A DNA stretch of 42,991 nt, from positions 1-42,991 of the forward strand of contig DATANR010000283.1 of the NCBI GenBank assembly GCA_036266155.1, read 5' to 3'. Numbering within the stretch: position 1 is the stretch's first letter; every line of letters starts with the position of its first letter. Shown here one piece after another: positions 16,215-23,875 of the stretch. The notes beneath the pieces were generated by a model. It worked only from the letters and a program-made list of their open reading frames with translations, did no database searches and had not been told where the DNA came from. The translations under genes and the position numbers were made by a program. This DNA is from SIAJ01 sp036266155. GTDB lineage: Bacteria; Planctomycetota; Planctomycetia; Gemmatales; Gemmataceae.

Positions 16215-16656
16215 GGATCGCTCGACTCCGCGGGCACCGAGGAGTATCGACGCGTGCAACCTGACCGCTGGCGGGAATTCCACGCTCAACGATTTTGGTT
16301 GCCGTGCCGGGCCCCGATGCTCGGAAAACTCACGGGATGGCAATTCTTGTTGAAGTCGCGCTCAACTCTTTCCGCAACCGCTTCGGCGGTCAACCGAAAG
16401 GCCGGCACGATTTGCATACTCGACGTAATTGCCCCTGCTTCAACCGCCCCATCCACCCCGAAGCGATTGGTCGGTGCAATCCCCCGATTGCCCGCCATCG
16501 CGACGATCGTTCAGCGTCACCAAGTTTGCGCCGCTGGACGATCTTGCCACGGAATGGATGCGGCGTTATAGCCGTGAAGGTGGATGCGGTCGAGACGGGT
16601 TTCTTGACACCTGCATTGCGTAGAATTAGATTCAATCACAAATTGAAGAGTCGGTC
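16215..16656. other. 442-bp divergent intergenic region, no gene supported
   Basis: This region lies between the thioredoxin lipoprotein (minus) and lspA (plus). Short open frames exist on both strands but none has a convincing SD, domain or composition. The only structure I can point to is the promoter-like sequence near its right end. Confidence 0.5.
16604..16632 (+). promoter_or_regulatory. Candidate sigma-70-type promoter for lspA
   Basis: TTGACA (16604-16609), a perfect -35 box, is followed after 17 bp by TAGATT (16627-16632), 4 of 6 to the -10 consensus. The start codon of lspA is 24 nt further on. A second TAGAAT lies too close (11 bp) to serve. Confidence 0.4.
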
Positions 16657-17283
16657 ATGAAGATCCGTTGTTGTCGCATCATGCTGTTCTCGTTGGCGCT
16701 GTTCGGTTTCGCGGCCGATCAGGCGTCGAAGTACGGGATGTTCAACTACCTGCATGAACACGGGACACGGATGGTTTACCGCGACGAAGAGGCGTTTCAT
16801 ACGGAAGTCATCAAAGGAGTCTTCAAGTTCCATGCGCGATACCTCCTCGGCGCTCCGCCAGCGGATTGCGCGCTGGCGCGGGCCAACGGTCCAGTGCCGC
16901 CAGCGGTAAATAATGGGGCGCTCTGGAATCTCGGCGGTCAATTCAAAACGGATGCGAACAAATTCTTCGCGGCCGTGAGCTTGTTGGCCGCGGCCGGGAT
17001 TTCGATCTGGGCCCTGCGCAAAAAGTCGGCGCCGGATCGAGTCTTGTTCTTCGCTTTGGGACTGATTCTCGGTGGAACGCTCGGCAATCTCTATGACCGG
17101 ATTGTGTTCGGCGGCGTCCGCGATTTCCTGTGCTTCTACTGGTTCGAGTTCCCCGTGTTCAATGTGGCCGACAGTTGTCTGGTGGTCGGGGCAACCTTGT
17201 TGTTGTTGCAAGCGTTCTTTGCGAAAAAAGCTGCTCCAATGGCGACGGCCGAGACGAGCCCGCCGCAGCCACCGGCGTCTTGA
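16657..17283 (+). CDS. lspA: Lipoprotein signal peptidase (signal peptidase II)
   Basis: Inner-membrane aspartyl protease of 208 aa that removes signal peptides from lipidated prolipoproteins. Visible marks are DQASK in the first membrane helix (D21), NNGALWNL (about 85-92), and the catalytic pair D147 in GNLYDR and D172 in FNVADS. Four hydrophobic helices fit the family. It is longer than E. coli LspA (164 aa), mainly through an extra segment of some 40 residues between helix 1 and the NNGA motif and a polar tail ending in PPQPPAS. Two lipoprotein genes lie just to the left, which suits its role though they are on separate transcripts. Confidence 0.92.
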   Translation: MKIRCCRIMLFSLALFGFAADQASKYGMFNYLHEHGTRMVYRDEEAFHTEVIKGVFKFHARYLLGAPPADCALARANGPVPPAVNNGALWNLGGQFKTDANKFFAAVSLLAAAGISIWALRKKSAPDRVLFFALGLILGGTLGNLYDRIVFGGVRDFLCFYWFEFPVFNVADSCLVVGATLLLLQAFFAKKAAPMATAETSPPQPPAS

Positions 17284-17312
17284 ATCATCTCACGCCTGAA
17301 AGGCTTTACCCG

Positions 17313-17867
17313 TCAATTCGGGACATCCGCTGGCGGTGGCGGGTTGCGGAGTCGTTCGGGCAGTTCGAAGGAGTCGTCATCTCCATTGCGGTGAAGCAAG
17401 GGAGGCGGCGATTTGGCTTTGGCCGGACGGGCGGGCGGCACGCGATCACTGCCCGTAGTCACGTCGTCCAGGGGAACGGGCTCGTCAGCTTCTTCGAGTC
17501 GGGCCTCAGCCGTACGCCGGCTTGGCATCGGCTGGTCAGCCGGATGAGCCGACGGCGTCGAACCCGGCTTGTCGTCGCTGCTGAGCGATTCCAAATAGAC
17601 CTGGTAACGAAAGTTGCCGACCGTCAACTCATCGCCGGCTTGCAGCTTACCTTCGATGACACGTTGCCCATTGATGCGGACGCCATTGGTGCTCCCCAGG
17701 TCGCGGACCACCAGGTAGTCGTGCACCTGAGCGATGCAACAATGCCGGCGCGACACCTTGCGTGAATTCAATTGAACGTCGCACTCGCCATGGCGGCCGA
17801 GCAACAGGATGGGCTTGTCGAGCATGATGCTCGGGCCGTCGGTGAGTGCGAGGAGTTGGGCGGGCAT
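17313..17867 (-). CDS. FHA-domain protein
   Basis: A 184-aa protein with one N-terminal forkhead-associated domain (residues about 5-95) that would bind phosphothreonine peptides. The core shows LLGRHGECDVQL, SRKVSRRHC, and RDLGSTNGVRING, which contain the conserved Gly-Arg, Ser-x-x-His and Asn-Gly residues. The second half is disordered, rich in Pro, Ser and charge, ending PPPPADVPN. The frame is open from 17918, but ATG 17867 places the FHA strand at the start. It converges with lspA. Partners could be Ser/Thr kinases such as the one at 35504, but nothing in the sequence proves a link. Confidence 0.85.
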   Translation of the reverse strand: MPAQLLALTDGPSIMLDKPILLLGRHGECDVQLNSRKVSRRHCCIAQVHDYLVVRDLGSTNGVRINGQRVIEGKLQAGDELTVGNFRYQVYLESLSSDDKPGSTPSAHPADQPMPSRRTAEARLEEADEPVPLDDVTTGSDRVPPARPAKAKSPPPLLHRNGDDDSFELPERLRNPPPPADVPN

Positions 17868-17990
17868 GAGGCCGGACCTGTAAGGCGGAGGCCACGAACG
17901 ATTAACGCAGTATAGCAAGGGCCGGGGGTCGAAAATAGATGTCTTGGCCCGTCCAATTGCCTATTGGCACAATCCTCTACACTTCACCGA

Positions 17991-19163
17991 ATGAGAATCA
18001 CCGAATTGACGGCCTTTGTCGTTCGCATTCCGCTCAAGAAGCGCATCAAACATGCGTCCCACTCGCGGACGGACACCGATAACGTTCTGGTCCGGGCGCG
18101 ATTGGACGATGGAAGCGTTGGGTGGGGCGAAGGAGTTCCGCGCGAGTACGTCACCGGCGAATCCGCGGAGTCGGCGCTGCAACTGTTGCAATCGAGCGAC
18201 ATCAAAACGCAATTGACCGACTGCGGCAATTTCATGGAAGCCTTGCGAATGATCGAGGCGATCAGGCTGGCCGCGGTCCCCGGAGATGCGCGCGGCGTCC
18301 AAGGCAACGCGGCTCGCTGCGCCCTCGAGATTGCCTGTCTCGACGCCTTCGGACGAACCTTTGGCGAGCCGCTATGCAACGTGACGAAATACCTCGCTCC
18401 CGATCTCTACCAGTTTCGTGACAAGGTGCAGTACAGCGGTGCAATCACATCGGCACGGCGGGGGGTCAAGATTCGACTCGCCTCCTGGCGCATGCGGATT
18501 TTCGGTGTGAAGCATCTGAAGGTCAAAGTGGGAATGGAAGGGCACGACGATCCGTATCGGCTCAAGATGATCCGCCGGCGCGTCGGCAAGAGTGTCGACA
18601 TCCGTGTCGACGCGAACGAAGCCTGGCCGGCCGATGTCGCGGCCGAGAAGATTGCGGCGCTGGAGCCGTTCGGCATTTCGGCGGTCGAGCAGCCCGTTCC
18701 GCATGCGGAGGTCGATCGTCTTACCGACATCCGCAAGCGCGTGAAGACGCCCATCATGCTCGACGAATCGTTGTGCGGCATGACCGATGCCGAACATGTG
18801 ACCGCGAACGGTCTCTGCGACCTGTTCAATTTGCGGTTGTCCAAGTGCGGCGGGTTCATTCCGTCTCTGCGCCTGGCACAGTTTGCCGTGAAACATGAGC
18901 TCGGCTATCAGCTTGGCTGTCAAATCGGCGAGACGGCCATCCTCTCCGCCGCCGGCCGCCACTTCGCCACGAGCGTCAAGAATCTGCGGGCCATCGAGGG
19001 CTCCTACGATCGGCATCTGGTGCAGTATCCTCTCGGCGACGAGGACATCACGTTCGGCTGGGGAGGATGGGCGCCAGCGCTGGTTCGAACGGGCCTCGGC
19101 ATCGGCGTTCAAGAGGATTTTGTCGAACGCCTCGCGACGCGCAAGGAGCTTCTCCTTGGCTGA
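17991..19163 (+). CDS. Enolase-superfamily enzyme (muconate-lactonizing / dipeptide-epimerase-like)
   Basis: A 390-aa protein of the MLE subgroup. It has the paired acid/base lysines K177-x-K179 (HLKVKVG), metal ligands D207 (VDANEAW), E233 (VEQP) and D258 (LDESL), and the opposite lysine K285 (RLSKCGG). The N-terminal capping domain (ELTAFVVRIPLKKRIKHASHSR, read in two parts) is complete. Members remove a proton alpha to a carboxylate: cycloisomerases, o-succinylbenzoate synthases and dipeptide epimerases share these residues, so the substrate cannot be read off. ATG 17991 is the start. The next gene starts inside its last codons, so the two are translationally coupled. An unlinked FHA gene is divergent, with 123 bp between. 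Confidence 0.85.
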   Translation: MRITELTAFVVRIPLKKRIKHASHSRTDTDNVLVRARLDDGSVGWGEGVPREYVTGESAESALQLLQSSDIKTQLTDCGNFMEALRMIEAIRLAAVPGDARGVQGNAARCALEIACLDAFGRTFGEPLCNVTKYLAPDLYQFRDKVQYSGAITSARRGVKIRLASWRMRIFGVKHLKVKVGMEGHDDPYRLKMIRRRVGKSVDIRVDANEAWPADVAAEKIAALEPFGISAVEQPVPHAEVDRLTDIRKRVKTPIMLDESLCGMTDAEHVTANGLCDLFNLRLSKCGGFIPSLRLAQFAVKHELGYQLGCQIGETAILSAAGRHFATSVKNLRAIEGSYDRHLVQYPLGDEDITFGWGGWAPALVRTGLGIGVQEDFVERLATRKELLLG

Positions 19164-20010
19164 CGAACTCGCTCAACCGTCTGTACATGTCGCGACCGCG
19201 TCGGATGGCTATCGCTGGCACTATCGTCGGTATGCCGCGAGTGGCGAATTGCGAGGCCGCGTCATCTTTCTGCACGGCATCCAGAGTCATGGCGGCTGGT
19301 ACCGTCGCTCGTGCACACAAATCGCGGCGGCTGGGTACGAAACCTACTTTCTCGATCGCCGCGGCTGCGGCATGAACGCGGAAGCACGCGGCGACTTCCC
19401 GAGCTTTCGTCGCGTGATCGACGATATCGCTGAGTTCGTTCGCACCCTGCCAACCGACAAGCCCCGGCTAATGGGCGCGATCTCCTGGGGCGGCAAACTT
19501 GGCGTCGGATTCCAGTATCGACATCCGGGCCTGGTCGACGGACTGGCACTTCTGTGTCCCGGCTTCTTCCCCGTGATCCGGCCCGGTTTCTTTACGCGCA
19601 TGCGGATTGGGCGCTGCGCTCTGACGACGCCGACGCGAAAGTTCCCAATCCCGCTCAATGATCCCGCGCTGTTTACGAAGTCCGAGTCGGCCCGCGAGTT
19701 TCTACGCAACGATCCCTTGGCTCTCCATGAAGCAACTGCCCGCATGCTCTTTCAGAGCAACTCGCTCGATTTGTATTTGCGCCGGGCCTGGAAATGGGTC
19801 CGCATTCCAACGTTCTTGATGGTCGCACAACACGACCGAATCATCGATAACCAGAAGACGCGGCGATATGTCGCTCGATTTCCTGGCCCCAAGCGGATCA
19901 TCGAATATCCGAAGAGTCATCACACGCTGGAATTCGAACCGGCGGGTCATCCGTTTGTCGATGACCTGATCAAGTGGATGCAGCAAGTGACTTTTAGCGG
20001 GAAGCGGTAG
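19156..20010 (+). CDS. Alpha/beta hydrolase (lysophospholipase-like)
   Basis: A 284-aa serine hydrolase. The oxyanion strand FLHGIQSHGGWY, the nucleophile elbow AISWGG with Ser110, the acid in AQHDRIID and the histidine in KSHHTLEFE fit a monoacylglycerol-lipase/lysophospholipase-type fold. The first glycine of the G-x-S-x-G elbow is replaced by alanine. The frame is open much further upstream inside the enolase-like gene, but TTG 19156 has AAGGAG 7 nt upstream and overlaps the previous stop by 8 nt, a good coupled start. It may act on the product or precursor of the enolase-like enzyme; the substrate is not known. Confidence 0.82.
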   Translation: MADELAQPSVHVATASDGYRWHYRRYAASGELRGRVIFLHGIQSHGGWYRRSCTQIAAAGYETYFLDRRGCGMNAEARGDFPSFRRVIDDIAEFVRTLPTDKPRLMGAISWGGKLGVGFQYRHPGLVDGLALLCPGFFPVIRPGFFTRMRIGRCALTTPTRKFPIPLNDPALFTKSESAREFLRNDPLALHEATARMLFQSNSLDLYLRRAWKWVRIPTFLMVAQHDRIIDNQKTRRYVARFPGPKRIIEYPKSHHTLEFEPAGHPFVDDLIKWMQQVTFSGKR

Positions 20011-20078
20011 CGTACATCCGTCCAGACGAGTTGCTCGTATTGCTTCTGCACACTCGTGTCGACCTTCGGGAGAAACTC

Positions 20079-21302
20079 ATGCCGATCGAAGCCGCGCCAA
20101 CCCTGACGGATCCCGATGTCCTGGTCGACCCGTATCCGAGTCTTGGCTGGCTTCGCGAGCACGATCCCGTGCATTGGGCACCCGAGATTCATGCGTGGGT
20201 CGTTACGCGGTATTCCGATGTCACGGCGGCATTTCGCGAGCCGCGGCTCAGTGCCGACCGCGTGCGCGTATTGGCGCAGATCACTCTTCGCGGCGGCGAC
20301 ACCGGCCCCGTCAGCGAGTATCTCCGCGTCAACAACGACATGATGCTCATGAAGGATGGGGCCGACCATCATCGGTTGCGCGTGCTGGGCAATCGCGGTT
20401 TCACGCCGAGCGCCCTGGCCTCGTGGGCGCCGCGGGTGCAAGGTGTCATCGACCGGCTCCTGGATGAAATTGGCCCGGACGGGCGATTCGATCTAATGGC
20501 CGACCTCGCCGAACCGATGCCGGCGACGGTCATTGCCGAGATGTTCGGGCTCCCAGCCGCGGATCATGGGAAGTTCCGACATTGGGCCGACGACATGGCA
20601 CGCTTTTTCGGCGGCAGTGTTCGCGACACCGCCGCCGACGCCGTGGCCGCCAATACCGCGGCGATCGAACTCGAGCGGTATTTCCTGAAGCTCTACGAAG
20701 CGCGCAAAGTCGAGCCGCACGACGATTTGATGAGCCTATTCCTCGCTGGCGAAGACGCTGGCCGTCTGTCGGCTGCGGAAGTGGTCAACCAATGCACAAT
20801 GATTCTCGTTGCCGGGCACGTCACAACCATTGATCAGCTTTCCAATGGCGTTTACGCGCTGTTGCGGCATGAAGGTGAATGGGATCGGCTCGTGCAGCAT
20901 CCCGAACTGGTGAAACCGGCCGTTGAAGAGATGATCCGCTTCGACCCGTCGGTCACACTTATCATGCGCGTGGCGACGGCAGACCTAACGATCGGCGCCA
21001 AGGACATCAAGGCAGGCCAACTTGTCTTGCTTGCTCTCGCGTCGGCCAATCGCGATCCGGCCGTGTTCGACAATCCCGACCGGTTCGACATTGCACGCAT
21101 GCCGAACAAGCACATCGGCTTTGGCGTGGGTCCGCATCAGTGTCTCGGAATGAGCCTTGCCCGCATGGAACTGGAATCTGCTCTGCGTGCATTACTGAAA
21201 CGGTTCCCGCGGTTACACCTCGACCCGGAGCGGCATCCGGTGCGCAAGATTGAAAGTCTCACCTTCCGCGGCTTTGCTCGTCTGCCGGTTCGAACGGCAT
21301 GA
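20079..21302 (+). CDS. Cytochrome P450
   Basis: A 407-aa soluble bacterial P450, a haem monooxygenase. Three signatures are present: the I-helix AGHVTT, the ExxR of the K helix in EEMIRFDP, and the haem loop FGVGPHQCLG with the thiolate ligand Cys355. Length and motifs fit class I P450s such as CYP107-like enzymes, which need a ferredoxin and reductase. No such gene lies in this window. Start ATG 20079 has GGGAG 6 nt upstream; the frame also opens at TTG 20031. It is 68 nt after the hydrolase and may share its transcript. It converges with the WD40 gene 21 nt away. Confidence 0.93.
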   Translation: MPIEAAPTLTDPDVLVDPYPSLGWLREHDPVHWAPEIHAWVVTRYSDVTAAFREPRLSADRVRVLAQITLRGGDTGPVSEYLRVNNDMMLMKDGADHHRLRVLGNRGFTPSALASWAPRVQGVIDRLLDEIGPDGRFDLMADLAEPMPATVIAEMFGLPAADHGKFRHWADDMARFFGGSVRDTAADAVAANTAAIELERYFLKLYEARKVEPHDDLMSLFLAGEDAGRLSAAEVVNQCTMILVAGHVTTIDQLSNGVYALLRHEGEWDRLVQHPELVKPAVEEMIRFDPSVTLIMRVATADLTIGAKDIKAGQLVLLALASANRDPAVFDNPDRFDIARMPNKHIGFGVGPHQCLGMSLARMELESALRALLKRFPRLHLDPERHPVRKIESLTFRGFARLPVRTA

Positions 21303-21323
21303 GCATTTGGTTGCAGAATTTCA

Positions 21324-22310
21324 TCAACGATCTGGAAGTCCCCAGATGGTCACTGCACGTCCTTCCCTCGTCGACGATTCGCCACCCGTGGTCCAGAGAC
21401 GAGAGCCGTCGCGGGAAAAACGAACGTGGATGACCCACTCGGGGGAGTCGAGTTCCTTCAGAATCTTCAGTTCCTTCGGATCCCAAAGAACGATCTTGCC
21501 TTCGCGGCCGGCGGTGACCAGGACATCGCCGCGCGGGGTCCAGTCGACCGTGTAGACCTCCTTGCACAGACTTTCCGCCGACCGAAGCAGCTTGCCCGTT
21601 GCGACATCCCAGAGGCCGATGGTTCCATCCACGTAGCCGGTCGCGAGTATCTTGCCGTCAGGGCTGAACTTGATTTCTTGCGTCATCTGCTTGGGAAGTT
21701 CGTGGATAAGTTTGCCGGTAGCCACGTCGTAGAGGCGCGTCGTGCGATTGCGGTTGCCGACGGCGAGGATCTTGCCATCGGGGCTGAAGACCGTGGTCAG
21801 GCCGCCGTCGCCGCTTCCTTCTAGCGTGTGGACCACCTTGCCGGTGGCTGCTTCCCAAATCTTGGCGCCGCCCGCTCCTCCGCCGGCGGCCAGGAGTTTG
21901 CCGTCGGGGCTGAATGCCATCGACGGCTGCGCGCCTCCCGTGTCGATCGTGAGGCTTTTACCGGTGCGTACGTTTTCGACGATCAACTTGGGCGAGTTCT
22001 CGCAGTAAGCAATCGTCTCGCGATCGGACGCCACGGCCATGTGGATCGGCTCCTTGCCGATCATCAGTTTGCGGCCCTCCCGAAATGTCTGATCGTCGAG
22101 CACTGTCGCCGGCATGTTCCAGCCGAGCAGCGTGACCTCGCCCGGACTCGGTCCCCAGACGATCTTCCATGAGTCGTAGGGCAACGAGTGGAGGACCTTA
22201 AGTTTGTCGGCGTTGTTCGTGGAGATGACGGGCCGCGTGTCTTTCGGCAATGGGGCCGCCAAGCTGATGGTCGGCAATACGAGAAGCAGCAGACTGGCGG
22301 ATCGACGCAT
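21324..22310 (-). CDS. Secreted WD40-repeat protein
   Basis: A 328-aa protein with an N-terminal signal peptide (MRRSASLLLLVLPTISLAAPL). About five to six WD40 blades follow, seen as repeated FSPDGK-L-A-G and LWDVATGKL units, for example GTIGLWDVATGKLL and GKIVLWDPKELK. It probably forms a beta-propeller for protein contacts outside the cytosol. Exported WD40 proteins are frequent in planctomycetes; the partner cannot be inferred. ATG 22310 has GAGG 10 nt upstream. It converges with the P450 gene. Confidence 0.87.
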   Translation of the reverse strand: MRRSASLLLLVLPTISLAAPLPKDTRPVISTNNADKLKVLHSLPYDSWKIVWGPSPGEVTLLGWNMPATVLDDQTFREGRKLMIGKEPIHMAVASDRETIAYCENSPKLIVENVRTGKSLTIDTGGAQPSMAFSPDGKLLAAGGGAGGAKIWEAATGKVVHTLEGSGDGGLTTVFSPDGKILAVGNRNRTTRLYDVATGKLIHELPKQMTQEIKFSPDGKILATGYVDGTIGLWDVATGKLLRSAESLCKEVYTVDWTPRGDVLVTAGREGKIVLWDPKELKILKELDSPEWVIHVRFSRDGSRLWTTGGESSTREGRAVTIWGLPDR

Positions 22311-22412
22311 GGCAGGTTGACCTCAGGAGCCTAGCCATGAGGTTACGTTTGCCGCAATCGATCCGCAAAGGGATTTGGCTTTGGGCGAGAAAGCCGTTAC
22401 ATGAGAATCAAA

Positions 22413-23213
22413 TCAAAAATCGCCGGTTCCGCGCTTGGACCACCAGGGCAGCGATAGGCCGCCTTCCATTTCCAGCGTCGTCCCGTTCACATATTCGCTG
22501 CGCGGGTCGACCAAGAACAGCGTGCCGTGAGCGATTTCCTCGGAAGTAGCCAACCGGCCGGACGGAAGCTGTTTGCCCGCGACTTTGATCGTCTCCTCGG
22601 AGAAGAACTTACGCTCGCCCGGAGTATCCGTCCATCCTGGGTGCAGGACGTTGACGCGGATTTTGTGACCGAGAAGTTCCGTCGCGGCCGTGCGAGCCAT
22701 CTGGTCGAGACCGGCCTTGGCGATGTTGTAAGCCATGGCGCTGGGGAACGCGATCTTGGCGTGCGGCGACGACATGATCACCACGGCCCCGCCGCGGCCT
22801 TGATCGATCATCCGATTCGCGCAAGCGCGCAAACCGTAGTAGGCCCCGAAGAGCGAGATTTCGATGGTCTTGCGAAATCCGACCATGTCCGCCGTGTGGA
22901 AGGGTTCGCGATCGCTGTAGGCGGCGGAAGAAACGAAAATGTCGATACCGCCCAACTCCTTTACCGTCTTGTCGACCATGGCTTCGACGGCCGCCTGGTC
23001 CGAAACGTCGGCCTGAACGGCAATGGCTTTGGCGCCGAGCTTGCGAATTTCCGCGACTGCCGCTTCGGCGGGACCGGCCTGGCGACCATAGTTCAAAGCA
23101 ACACTGGCGCCCGCCTGACCGAGAGCGATCGCGACGGCGCGACCGATGCCGCTGGAAGCGCCAGTCACAAGGGCGACCTTGCCGGTCAAATCGGGTCCGG
23201 GAACGTGGGGCAT
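22413..23213 (-). CDS. Short-chain dehydrogenase/reductase
   Basis: A 266-aa classical SDR using NAD(P). The Rossmann motif TGASSGIG is at 17-24. The catalytic pair is Y162-x-x-x-K166 (AYNIAK), with serine at about 148-149 (IMSSPH). Two usual residues are changed: the NNAG strand reads VSSAAY, and the catalytic asparagine region reads EISLFG with Ser in place of Asn. It is closest in look to glucose 1-dehydrogenase / 3-oxoacyl reductase types, but the substrate is open. The frame opens at 23228, but ATG 23213 with GGGAG 8 nt upstream is preferred. An intrinsic terminator sits just upstream, so it has its own promoter. Confidence 0.88.
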   Translation of the reverse strand: MPHVPGPDLTGKVALVTGASSGIGRAVAIALGQAGASVALNYGRQAGPAEAAVAEIRKLGAKAIAVQADVSDQAAVEAMVDKTVKELGGIDIFVSSAAYSDREPFHTADMVGFRKTIEISLFGAYYGLRACANRMIDQGRGGAVVIMSSPHAKIAFPSAMAYNIAKAGLDQMARTAATELLGHKIRVNVLHPGWTDTPGERKFFSEETIKVAGKQLPSGRLATSEEIAHGTLFLVDPRSEYVNGTTLEMEGGLSLPWWSKRGTGDF

Positions 23214-23230
23214 TATCAGTTCTCCCAATG

Positions 23231-23257
23231 AAAAAGGCCGGCCGCTGTCGGCCGGCC
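23231..23257 (-). terminator. Intrinsic terminator of the FHA gene
   Basis: Read on the minus strand, GGCCGGCCG and CGGCCGGCC form a 9-bp stem with a 4-nt loop, followed at once by five T (23235-23231). It lies about 23 nt after the FHA stop codon and just before the SD of the SDR gene, so the two genes are separate transcripts. Confidence 0.8.
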
Positions 23258-23279
23258 CTTCGCATGTATTCGGTTCGGT

Positions 23280-23708
23280 TCAATCGTCGTCGCTGTCGTC
23301 ATCATCCCGGCCCCGGCGTTTCGCAAGGCCGGCCTTCTCGAGAAGCGACTGGCTGAAGACGTTTTCGTCCTCGCTCAGGACCGCTTCGATGGCTGCCTCC
23401 GCAGACGCCGTCAAGTTGTACTGAATTTTATACTTGCGCTTGGCGATGGCAATCTCGTCGCCTGGCCGAAGCGGACGATTGAGAACGCGCTCGCCGTTCA
23501 CCTTGATCCCATTGGTGCTGCCGAGATCGCGGACCTGCCAGAAGCCCGCGTCCTTGTAGGCCAGTTCACAATGCAACCCCGAGATATTGGGGAAGCGGAG
23601 ACTGATGTCGCAGGTATCGCGCCGACCAATGGTCAGCACGCCACGACGGAGCGGGATGGGATCACCTCCTCCCACCGGTACTAACTCACCAACCGTTTCT
23701 GCGGGCAT
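23280..23708 (-). CDS. FHA-domain protein with acidic tail
   Basis: A 142-aa protein that is almost all FHA domain. LTIGRRDTCDISLRF, the Ser-Gly-Leu-His turn (NISGLHCEL) and RDLGSTNGIKVNGERVL hold the phosphothreonine-binding residues. The C-terminus is basic then strongly acidic (KRRGRDDDDSDDD). The frame opens at 23729; ATG 23708 with GAGG 6 nt upstream is chosen. It is the second small FHA protein in the window and shares the LGSTNG core with the one at 17313 but has a different tail. It is a likely adaptor for Ser/Thr kinase signalling. Confidence 0.87.
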   Translation of the reverse strand: MPAETVGELVPVGGGDPIPLRRGVLTIGRRDTCDISLRFPNISGLHCELAYKDAGFWQVRDLGSTNGIKVNGERVLNRPLRPGDEIAIAKRKYKIQYNLTASAEAAIEAVLSEDENVFSQSLLEKAGLAKRRGRDDDDSDDD

Positions 23709-23875
23709 GTGCAACCTCGCCGGGAACAAGAGAGAAAAAAATGATGGAACAAGTACGGATTTTGGAATAGGGGATTATACCCGCGCGGGAAGTAGTTGGT
23801 TTTGATGCGTCGATGATGGCTCACGTCCACCCGGTACGGCGACAACCAGTGTGAACGGACGGATAGGTAGGCTTC

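Noticed and set aside
16295..16660. 121-codon frame in the gap before lspA
   Set aside because: No SD site or recognisable domain, and it runs across the likely promoter and start codon of lspA.
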